64,000 nt of DNA, from assembly GCF_910592395.1 (NCBI RefSeq), contig NC_088314.1, positions 18,325,998 through 18,389,997 of the forward strand, read 5' to 3'. The translations under genes were made by a program, and so were the position numbers. Shown here one piece after another: positions 41,601 through 51,700 of the stretch. How positions within the stretch are numbered: position 1 is the stretch's first letter; every line of letters starts with the position of its first letter. This DNA comes from Lineus longissimus. Lineage: Eukaryota > Nemertea > Pilidiophora > Heteronemertea > Lineidae. The notes under the pieces were generated by a model, which made no database searches, was not told the DNA's origin, and was given only the letters and a program-made list of their open reading frames with translations.

Positions 41601-43967
41601 AGGTAAGACTATTAAGTAAGCCCAGGTAAGACTATTTAGTTAGCCCAGGTAAGACTATTTAGTTAGCCCAGGTAAGACTATTTAGTTAGCCCAGGTAAGA
41701 CTATTTAGTTAGCCCAGGTAAGACTATTTAGTTAGCCCAGGTAAGACTATTTAGTTAGCCCAGGTAAGACTTTTTAGTTAGCCCAGGTAAGACTATTTAG
41801 TTAGCCCAGGTAAGACTCTTTAGTTAGCCCAGGTAAGACTTTTTAGTTAGCCCAGGTAAGACTATTTAGTTAGCCCAGGTAAGACTATTTAGTTAGCCCA
41901 GGTAAGACTCTTTAGTTAGCCCAGGTAAGACTTTTTAGTTAGCCCAGGTAAGACTCTTTAGTTAGCCCAGGTAAGACTATTTAGTTAGCCCAGGTAAGAC
42001 TCTTTAGTTAGCCCAGGTAAAACTATTTAGTTAGCCCAGGTAAGACTATTTAGTTAGCCCAGGTAAGACTATTTAGTTAGCCCAGGTAAGATTATTTAGT
42101 TAGCCCAGGTAAGACTATTTAGTTAGCCTAGGTAAGACTATTTAGTTAGCCCAGGTAAGACTATTTAGTTAGCCTAGGTAAGACTATTTAGTTAGCCCAG
42201 GTAAGACTATTTAGTTAGCCCAGGTAAGATTATTTAGTTAGCCCAGGTAAGACTATTTAGTTAGCCCACGTAAGATTATTTAGTTAGCCTAGGTAAGACT
42301 ATTTAGTTAGCCCAGGTAAAATGACAAATCTGTTTCTCATCAAAATCTTTCCTCAAAATTCAAGCGGGGAGGGGGTTTTGGCACTTTTTGTCCCCGTCAT
42401 TCCGCAGAGTAAAAGGGGGACATGAAAATACCTCCAATCCGTCAGTCAGTGTGTCCGATCACTTTTGAAAACAGATATTTGTAGAAGTCAGGAAAGGATC
42501 AAAGCCAAATTTGGTGTGTGGGTACATATAGGCATTGGTAAGAACCCAATCGAAAAGTAGGTCGTTCCATCAAAGTCAAAGATGGCTGCCACTTTATGCT
42601 TTTAAATCTCGTGAGTGCACTTGTGAACGTGATATCTATAGAAGTCGGCGACATATCAAAGCCAACTTTGGTGTGTGGGATGGATTTTTTTACGAAACTG
42701 TCCAAAACCAACCTGTCTCTGTCATCCTGCTCCTTCTTCCTTTCCTCTTCTCTTTCCTTTGCCTTCTGGTCGCGTCGTTTCTTCACCAGCTCCTCATAGT
42801 CGTTGGGATACAGCGGGTTGTATTCGTCGACGACGCCGGAGAAGGCGGTCGGCTCTACGGCGATGAACGGGGAGGCCACGGGAGCCATGCGATCCAGCTG
42901 GAGGACGAATCAAGGACATTTTAGGAGCCTCATTATTGAGACCTCTTCTAAACTAACCCAGTTGCCAGTAATACATTGAGCGTTGAACTTTAAGGCTTGA
43001 GATTTCATTCGTATTTCAGACATGCAATTTCATACACTCACTTCTGACAAATACATAATTTTTTGAATATTCACTTCCATTATTTAATTATAAGTTTCAA
43101 AATACTATGTCGAATTGGAACCTACTTTTCCTGTGATCATGTTGAAGTGTAAATCATCTCCTGCCGTGCTACGTTTTAGGTCAATGACCGGCGCGAGTGT
43201 GGTGCCCTGTCGTTTCTTGGACTCTCGTTGTTTAGCATTAATGACTTTCTTGGCCTGCAGCTGGGACTGCAGCAGTTTGAATGATGATGACCAACCAGCT
43301 GTAATGTGATGTAAAAGATATGCTAATTGTGATTATTATTATTATTATTATTAAAACAACTTATATAGCGCCTTTTGTAAAACACTTCAAGGCGCTTTAC
43401 ATTTAATTTAATTTAATTTGATAAAAAAAAAATTCAATGCATACAATAATTTTGCTGTAAAACAATAATAGATAAAACTGAGACTATAAGACATTAGGTA
43501 AGACAATTAGAGACAAGATGACTATAAAACATTCTAGAGTGCATTGTCACCGAAAAAGTGCTTCCTAAAAAGATATGTTTTTAAGTGTGACTTAAAAGTT
43601 TTGATGTTAGCTATGGATTTTAAAACATCTGGTAATTGGTTCCAAAGTTTGGAACCAAACATACATAGTGATACTATGTATGTATTGTATTGATACAGAA
43701 ATGAGAACTTTCTGAAATTCTTTTCAAGGACTTCTTATTAAAGGACCTCATTCTAAAATATTAGTCTGACAAATCAATCAGCACAGATAGATAATCTGAG
43801 ACAGATGTTAGAATAAAATTATGACTTGCAGGCTAAATAAAAATCGAGGACTTAGGTTTTTGCCTTTCTTATTTATTTCATTTAATGAAATATTTACACT
43901 TACATATATCTGACTTGGCATTATTCCCAGAACTGACGTCTGTATCCACATCATCATACAGCGACAT
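38664..43967 (-). CDS. RBM17: RBM17 / SPF45 splicing factor, complete
   Basis: Nine coding exons on the minus strand: 43967-43904, 43298-43126, 42897-42713, 41502-41357, 41126-40952, 40424-40273, 39967-39894, 39301-39130, 38767-38664; 1245 nt, 414 residues (human 401). It starts MSLYDDVDTD, as in SPF45. The early part has FKLLQSQLQ and LAPVIDLKR; EYNPLYPNDYEELVKK follows, then a charged RD/RE-rich stretch, GGAAIAPPT, a G-patch (about residues 248-295, KYGYKEGQGLGKKEQGMSTA) and a C-terminal UHM-type RRM (about 325-410) with NGRFFGGR, which keeps the R-X-F motif that binds ULM peptides of SF1, U2AF65 and SF3B1. The protein works in 3' splice-site selection in the nucleus. An acceptor 5 bp before the ATG (AG at 43973-43974) shows an upstream untranslated exon. 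Introns hold a 23-bp array, MITE B3 and a LINE tail. The human gene ends DLAEQV; here the end is DLGDSP. Confidence 0.95.
38930..39115 (-). mobile_element. MITE family C, copy C3
   Basis: Reverse copy related to 33735-33975, ending GTGGCCTACACCTTTAATAG. In the last RBM17 intron, 15 bp beyond exon 9. Confidence 0.65.
39374..39742 (+). mobile_element. MITE family B, copy B3 (369 bp)
   Basis: Same length and ends as B1 and B2 (left ATAGCATTCCACGAAG). GTCACGTGAC and CTATAAATAG are kept; the CRE has become TTACGTCA. In RBM17 intron 8. Confidence 0.9.
40033..40190 (+). repeat. Two-copy tandem repeat of about 86 bp
   Basis: 'gtattcatttgaaccaa' and 'tatttgctcagttatcagta' occur twice in a row in an RBM17 intron. 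Confidence 0.85.
40440..40672 (+). repeat. About 61-bp tandem repeat, nearly 4 copies
   Basis: The unit includes 'cagattcaaatatcacagaa' and 'ctaaaactaatggactacaa'. Begins 16 bp from the 3' splice site of RBM17 exon 6 (minus strand). Confidence 0.9.
41268..41342 (+). mobile_element. Pogo-like MITE fragment
   Basis: 3' half only: 'cctctctatcaaggacagca' to GAGAGGTTCTACTGTA. Ends 15 bp from RBM17 exon 4. Confidence 0.75.
41530..42320 (+). repeat. 23-bp minisatellite, about 34 copies
   Basis: The unit on the plus strand is TTAGCCCAGGTAAGACTATT plus TAG. The plus strand repeats a donor-like CAGGTAAGA; the sense strand of RBM17 repeats CTAAC-TAAATAG, resembling a branch point followed by an acceptor AG. 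Lies in RBM17 intron 3, starting 28 bp from exon 4. Confidence 0.97.
43325..43690 (-). mobile_element. LINE 3' remnant
   Basis: The minus strand encodes the conserved end of CR1/jockey-like reverse transcriptase ORFs: FGSKLWNQLPDVLKSIANIK then TFKSHLKTYLFRKHFFGDNA and a stop, followed by an AT-rich tail with the GGCGCT..AAGCGCC-type motif and (ATT)n. 5'-truncated, in RBM17 intron 1. Confidence 0.8.
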
Positions 43968-45662
43968 GGTTTCTGCAATTTCTCAAAGTGTTTCCTGAAG
44001 CGTAAACGTTGCATTAGTGACAAATATAAAAAGAACAAGAATTGGAGTGCTATATTACAAAATCTGAACAGCAGGACATCCAAAGAGATGCATATCAACA
44101 ATTGCATTCCATTGTGCTGTGTTCAACACTCTATCTAGGGCAACAACTTACAAGAAGCCAGGATATCAGAGGCCTGTGGCAGTGTGGGGTCATTGTGACA
44201 TTCAGATTGACTCTATTCATTGTCATGTCTCTTGTCAGTGACACTCTCATGTCTTTTTTAAGTTTCAACCTTGGCATTCAGTCACATCGTCCTATGATGA
44301 ACTCGGAAACGGCCACAAATAACATCAGAGTTAGAGATTGAGCCAGCAGCAGAGCGAGCCCCCTGGCACTGCCACTGGCAGGCCCTTGCCATGCTGGCAC
44401 TTCTGGCAGAGAAAGAGAGCAGAGCTGCAGAGCCACCTGCACTGCACAGCCAGCCACGGCACATGTACTGTATATAGATAGAGTAGAGATTATGCCATGA
44501 TGACTTGGAATGCTAAGTACAGAAGTATTTCTGCAGAGCACTTTATCACATGTAAGACAAAATGCACTGCAATGCATGCATGGTACAGTGATTGTGTTAA
44601 CACATCACAACAACGATATTTTGACTCGTCTTACGTCTAGGCCCACAGACCGAAAAATAGTCACAAACTACGAAATTTTACGCGATCACAGATATCTGTA
44701 GGACGAAATGACGATGCAGTAATAATCATTAAGATGGGTTCTACAAAACTGTGGAAAAGTTATGCCTTTAGCACGTACTGTTATCTTACCAATCGATATT
44801 TTGTTAATGCAAAAACTCAGAAAAAGAGTAAATTGACGGAACCGGAACCCGGTACTCTAGAGTTAGCAAAACCTTCCCCTTCTTCACTCGCCTTCAGTTC
44901 GTAAATAATGATTTCTTAAACCATTCATAGTTCGCTAATAAATTTAGTTATAAAAACTGTGCCTAAAGTAGTTTACTAACATGATGTATTTACTTTTCGA
45001 ATAAAGTCTTTAATCTTTGCAAAAAACAGCTTTTTCTGAAAACATAGTTCTGTTTTCTATTCAGTGGCGGCGCTGCAATCAACATAAAAATTACAGATGA
45101 AACATATTTTTCACACCAGATATCACTTGAATTTAGTGCTATTTTGATGATTTATCTCTTTTCAAATATACTATTATGAGGAGGAGTCTCCAAGTGAATA
45201 GGTAAGGCCATTATAAGTGTTTTCTTTTGCCCCGGTTTTTAGGGGAATTTACATAAATGATGCCATTGTTTGTCCATCACTTGTCCATCCAGCCTCCCTG
45301 TCACTCCATATAGCCTAGGCCTATATCAGATTTGTTGCAGCAAGTTGATGTATCTAGTATATGTTTGTCATTCTCAAAAGCAGCAACGATATTTTCTTAA
45401 ATTTCAATTTGATGTGAAGTGATGATATGTGAGTTGTCTTCTAACTGTTGATGATGATGATGATGATGTGAAATTTGACCACGCCCTCCCAGATCTATTA
45501 TCTATTTGGTTGCATTCCTGACAAAATCCCCTATTCACAGGATGCCAAGCATATCCAAGGAAATAAAGGATGCTAAGCTAACAATTGTTTTCATGGGGCC
45601 TTAGGTAATATTTACTAATAAAAGTAAGAAATAAATTGGCAGTGAACAATTTTACTTTTCAG
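43968..45662. other. Divergent spacer between RBM17 and the ILEI-domain gene
   Basis: About 1.7 kb containing the untranslated first exons and promoters of both genes by inference; both coding starts are preceded by splice acceptors (43973-43974 minus strand, 45661-45662 plus strand). No coding sequence or named motif was recognised. (GAT)n is at about 45450-45466. Confidence 0.5.
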
Positions 45663-45665
45663 AGC

Positions 45666-45713
45666 ATGAATCGACATGAAGAAGAGCAGGTTGAAGGATG
45701 CTGTAGTTGGTAA
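45666..45713 (+). other. Out-of-frame upstream ATG overlapping the ILEI-gene start
   Basis: A 16-codon reading frame (MNRHEEEQVEGCCSW) that begins 10 bp before the main ATG in a different frame and ends inside it. In the main frame, a stop (TGA, 45667-45669) precedes the ATG at 45676. Such an overlapping uORF could lower translation; inference. Confidence 0.45.
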
Positions 45714-48700
45714 AACAATGAACCGTCTGCTGAAGAGGATTCTTCACAAATACTTTGGAGGTAAATTTTAAGAGATACAGAGCTATTTTACGTTATTCTT
45801 GGTGTGACGGGGCACAATTAACAGTGTCCATTATCATCCGACATTTATGTTCAAATCATATCATCTTATATATAGTTAGTTTTATACCAGTTAAATGAGA
45901 CTTCATTTAACTCAATGTCATATAGTATACTTAGGTTAGTTAGTTCACTTTTTACCATAACGTGTCAGGATGTTGTTCTCACTAACAACCATCCCAACAG
46001 GACACAAGGTATAAGGAAGCTATCATATATTCTAAAACTTCTAAGAAACTCCGGATTGGTACCAGTCGGTGACAGGTTTGGAGTGGTGCGTGGGCGTTTT
46101 AAGCCTATGAGATGATCAGCAAGAGGGAGAGTCTGGCACAGGAAGTTAACTTTTCCTGTCTCTGCCAGTTACAGTTTCTGGGAAATTGTGGAGTCATTCT
46201 CACATGGTCCTAAGATATTTAGTTGGGGAACAAGGGCCAAACATCACTTGCGTCTTGATCTCTTGCGAGGCAAGACCGTTGTTTAAAGAGAACTCATCAT
46301 TAGATTAGATCCAATTTATGGAATTTGGTGAGATCATTCAGGAGATTCCAGTATGCTCTTATGTAGACCAGGAGCGAGAGAAAGATTGGTTCAGGAGAAT
46401 TTACATGTCATTGTAAAGGTAGGTGAATTGAGTTACTTCATCTTAATTCCGATTTGTTCTATTATATTATGTCTTTCAGTGCTTTGCCCAAGTATGGTCA
46501 AGATCGCCAGGCCCCATATCTCACTGCAACTCTCTTAAATTCACTCCATTTCTGATGCACCTGTTTTTATTTTACAATTGCTTAAAGGCGTAAATTTCAT
46601 TACCGTATGAGTGTGACGGCATGGTGCTATGAAAATGATCCAAGATCACTGAATAGGATTTAAGTTGTGATTTCTTGTGACCCTTTCATTGATGATAATT
46701 GCTCTCAGAGGCATGCATGTTCACACATTTTACTGTCGAGGGAGAGCTTGTTTATCAGATGTTTCGGGAAGAAATGAGATAACTTTATTGTGTATTTTAT
46801 CTATGAGCTAATTCACGTTAGTAAGATAAATATGTAACATTTAGGACTTAATGACTTGAAGCCAGTTTGGTTATCAAAGTAGTGATATTCCGTTGGTTAT
46901 CTTTTTGTAGGAATAGAGGACCGCGTGATTGGTCAAAGGAAATAGACTGTGGAAAGGAGTATCCCACGTCTATGGTGAGTTTATTTCAGGAATTGTTCAC
47001 ACAATCTGAATATGGGCTCATTATCTTACAAACTGATATTTGAGATGGCTTAGTATTAATTTCTAGGAAAGTTATGATTGTAATAATGATGTGATTATTA
47101 TGATTTAAAGGTACTAAATGATTCGTGATTTGGATGCATTGATTCATGAGCCCATGAGGAAACTATGTTTAAGCATTGTTTAAGTCTTGTCTTGTGTTTA
47201 GATCAATAACTGATTGGAAGTGGAATTGACATTAATTATGAATTAATATCAATGTTCAGTATGTTCTAAGGTTATTTGTGCTGTGTAACTTTGACAGTGT
47301 TGAGTCACCAAGTAATTGATTTGAGATAGTTAGGTAGTAGAGTTTGCATAAGGTCTTAATTTTAATGTTTTACTCACAATCTGTGTTTTGTATTACAGGG
47401 ATCGTAAGGTGACCTGTCATTGCCCTTTTTCTTTCTTCTTTGTTTTTGTTCGGTTCTTTTGGTTGCGTGTGTAAACGTGTATATAACATGCTCCAGAATA
47501 TGCTAGTTGAATAAATATACCATATCCGGAAAGAATCTAGCCTTACTTTAATTCTGCTTGGCTATAAATGGCGTTGTCGACAGCAGGATTTGGGTTATTT
47601 GTGAAAATTGAGCATAGAGCATGTACACAGTTTACAAAAGGGTAATGACAGAGGTTGAGAACTGATGAGGCATGAGCACAGTGCTGCTAAGACGGATGTT
47701 TCCAGGAAGACTATCCTAGAGGTGACACGTGTCGGTGATGTTGTGACAACCTACTTAGGGATGACTGCAGCAGAACTTGATGGAGTGGAGCCGGATCAAA
47801 CATTCCAGGAACAATTAACAAGTGCTGAAGTGACATTATTTACATCATATGAACTATTTTAAGACTGTGGCTTATAAATAGACTTGATGTTGTTATATCC
47901 GATTGCTGAGGTTGATTTTGTTGCGTCTATACGACACATGCCATGGGACTGTGAGTTGTGCTCATCATTCTAGGGTCAACGTGAGGTTACTGGGCCACAA
48001 TCCTTGTTTTGTTTTGGTTCTGTGCATATTATCTTTCCAGTGTTTAGGTTAAGTTGCAGTGAGATTTGAGGATGGCAGACTTACAAGACCTGAGTGAAGA
48101 CCAACTGAAGCAGAAGATTGCTGACCTGAGGGCTGACCTGACAGCAGCGAAGCTAAATGAAGCAAATGCAGTTGGGAGCGTCCGTGAGCTTAGGGGTGAG
48201 TCCAAAGCCTTAAAGGAAACTGTAGATAAGCTTAAAGGTAAGGATACTGTATATGTGGGGAGGGACCGAAAGCTTGAGAAGTTGAGGGGGGCACCAGTGG
48301 CCAGTAAAGACCCAGAAGTAGAAGAGTGGGTCAGAGATGCCCAGGGCATCATAGAGTCCAGGAAACTGAAAGGGCAAGATGCCATTAACTTTGTAACTGA
48401 CCATTTGGCTGGCGACGCCCGTGTGGAAGTGGATAGTAGGGGGAAGATCGATGATGTCAAAGATCTCTTCAAGATTTTGAGGAATGTCTTTGACATTGCC
48501 GATTCTTTGCCTCAACTGAGGCGTAAGTATTATGCGAGGTTGCAGGCGGAGGAGGAGTCTGTGGTCCAATATTCCCATGCGTTGGCGAGAATTCACCAAC
48601 GCATGGAGATGCTGGACTCCGCGCTGAAAGCCACTAAGGAGGAGGCCCTTAGGGCACAGCTCGCGGAAGGGTTTAAAGACCCTCAACTCCGGCGAGAAGC

Positions 48701-51700
48701 CCTTCGCTGGATCCGCGAGAAGAACGGCAGCTTTTTCGAGTTGCGAGACTGGGCAACAGAGTGGGTCCGCCAGGGTGAGGGCAGTGATCTAAAGGTAAAG
48801 GCCAAAGTTAGGGAACATCAGGCAGAACCAGCCCTGATGGAAATGCTCAAGGAACAGAATGTTATCTTGAAGGAGCAGGTGAAGGCTCAACAGGAGTTGG
48901 CAAAACTCATTGCAGGAATGAATGGGCCAACTAGTAAAGGGCAGAAATATGACCAACGGGGACGGGCCTGTTTCGAGTGCGGCAGCCTGGATCACCTAAT
49001 TAAGGACTGTCCAGATGCACAGAAGAAAGCCAAGGCTAAGAAAAATACGGGTAAGCCCAAAGCGAAGACAAATGAACAGGCGGCCACAGGGGCGTTAAAC
49101 TAGTTCGAGCCCCTGCTGAGAGCCGAGCAGCGGGCGATTTAAGAGGCTCTGTTCTTGCCAAGGCAATTGGCAAGTGCCCGGAAGCCGATATTCAGGTGGG
49201 GGGCGTGAGTGTCCGGTGTTTATTAGACACTGGGGCCCAGGTAAGTACCTTGACAGAGAGTTTCTTCAAGGAAACTCTCAAGGGTCAGGTAAGGGTTCTG
49301 GATACGTCTTCCTACCTGAAGATTACCGCTGCCAATGGCCTGCGTATCCCTTACGTTGGGTATGTTGAATTAGATATTGTAGTGCATGGAAGAACATTTG
49401 AGAAAATGGGTTTCCTTATTGTCAAGGATACTCCAAGCATTAGGAAGAAGGTTGTGCCAGGTATTTTAGGCAGCAACATATTGCGGTTGTTGAATGATAG
49501 TTTTCAGGGTCAACAATTAGACACTGATTGGGATTCAGTGTTACATTTATACAGTCATTGTGCCGTAGGTGACCTACCACCGGCGGTAGATGCAGACGAC
49601 CATGGATTAATCGGTCAGGTGAGAAACGCTAGTTCTGAACCCCTGCTTTTGCCAGCTGGCACAAAGAGGATCATCAAAGCTAGCGCCCCTTTCCCAAAAA
49701 GGGGTACCTCGTACTGTGCCTTAGTAGAAGGCATACCATCAGAAGACTGCTCGCTCCCAAAGGGACTAGTAGTAGCAGCTTCGTATTCCATGGTCATTGA
49801 CGGCCAGACCTGGGTTCAAGTAGCCAACTTTGGGGAAGAAGATGCCTACATCCCAGGTAAGTGTTTATTAGGAAATTTATTGTTGGGGAAAGTACCCTCA
49901 GCTCCCATGAACGTAGAGGTAATGGAAGTCTCTGCGAATGAGGTCAAGGTTGGGAGACAGTATGACCCGGAACCGACACCAAGCAAAGCTACCGCAGAGA
50001 AGGTAGCCCGACTGATGGAAACCATGCATATTGGTGAGTTGACTAGATCCGAAAGGAAGAGATTTGAGCAGTTGCTTCAGCGGTTTCCTGATCTATTCAG
50101 TGATGGTGATCATGACTTAGGGTACTGTGACAAAGTCAAGCATAAAATTGTACTAACTGATGATAAGCCTATCAAGGTCCCTCATAGGCGTATTCCACCT
50201 CATCAACTGCAGGCTGTTAAGGAATACCTGGAGACTCAGCTTCAGGCAGGTATTATTAGGCCTAGTACATCAGCTTATGCTTCAGCGATAGTTTTGGTTC
50301 GCAAGCCGGACGGTAAAATGAGAGTTTGCGGGGATTTTAGATTGTTGAACGCAAAGACAGTCAAAGATGCCCAACCCTTAGTTAGAATACCAGAGGCCTT
50401 GGAGGCATTGTCTGGCTCAAAGTTCTTTTGTACTTTAGATTTAGCTCACGGTTTTCTACAATGTGGAATCGAGGAGGAGGATATCCCGAAGACTGCTTTT
50501 CGGGCTGGGTTTGCAGCCCTGTATGAATACACCCGTATGCCGATGGGGCTCTGTAATAGCCCTGCTACGTTCTCCAGACTGATGCAAACTTGTCTTGGAG
50601 ATCAGAATCTGGTCTCTCTTGTAGTGTATTTAGACGACATTTTGATCATGGGGAAAACCTTTGATCAAACCCTGGAGAGGCTAGAAATGGTTTTCACGAG
50701 GTTGCAAAGCTTTGGCCTGAAAATCAAACCAAGTAAGTGCCATTTCTTTCTTGCAGAAGTTAACTTTCTTGGTCATGTAGTCTCAGAGAGAGGCATAGCA
50801 ACTAATCCTGAGAAAATTGCAGCTATCAGAGACTGGAAAGTCCCTGAAACCGAGAAGGAGTTGAGGTCATTTTTAGGGTTAGCCTCCTATTATCGCAGGT
50901 TTATCAAAGGATTTGCCACCATGGCTGCACCCCTTCATGTTCTTTTGGGTGGTCCCAAAGGAAAAGACAAGACCAAAGGTAAGAGGTTAAGAGACGAGGA
51001 ATTTCGGGCTCAGTGGACTCCTGAATGTACAGAGGCATTCAGAAAATTACAGGATAGCCTGTGCACCTCCCCAGTACTGGGATACCCAAGATTCGGCGAA
51101 AGTTTCCTAGTGGAAACTGACGGTTCGTACAGGGGTTTGGGCGCTGTCCTGAGCCAAATCCAAGACGGTAAGCAAGTAGTGATAGCGTATGCTAGTCGTA
51201 GCCTTAAGCCAGCCGAAAGGAATGACATGAATTACAGCTCAATGAAATTAGAATTGTTAGCTCTAAAGTGGGCTGTGACTGAGAAGTTTAGAGAGTACCT
51301 TTTAGGCGGGACATTTCAGGTATTGGTAGACAGCAACCCGCTGGCCTACCTACAGACAGCTAAGCTGAATGCTACAGAGATGAGATGGGTCGCACAATTG
51401 GCTCAGTTTGACTTTTCAATCAAGTATAGGCCGGGTAAGAACAATGGAGCAGCAGATGCTCTCAGCCGTTACCACCCCGTACCTGCATTGGACTTCAAGT
51501 TGCTGACTGAAAGTGAGGTAAGTTCACATATGTCAGAGATTGTCAAAAGTACACCCATCCCAGATTACCTAAGGTCAGCTCTCCAAGATGATATAGTGGA
51601 AGTATCCTTGGAAAGCCATGAGGCAGTGTTACCCCCTGAGACCAAGGCACAGGGAACACTACCATCCTATTCCACAGATGACTTACAAAAACTCCAGTCC

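Noticed and set aside
41530-42320. CRISPR-like 23-bp repeats
   Set aside because: Head-to-tail minisatellite with no spacers.
48044-48686. Minus-strand ORFs of 150 and 158 codons over gag
   Set aside because: Shadows of the gag frame; no features.
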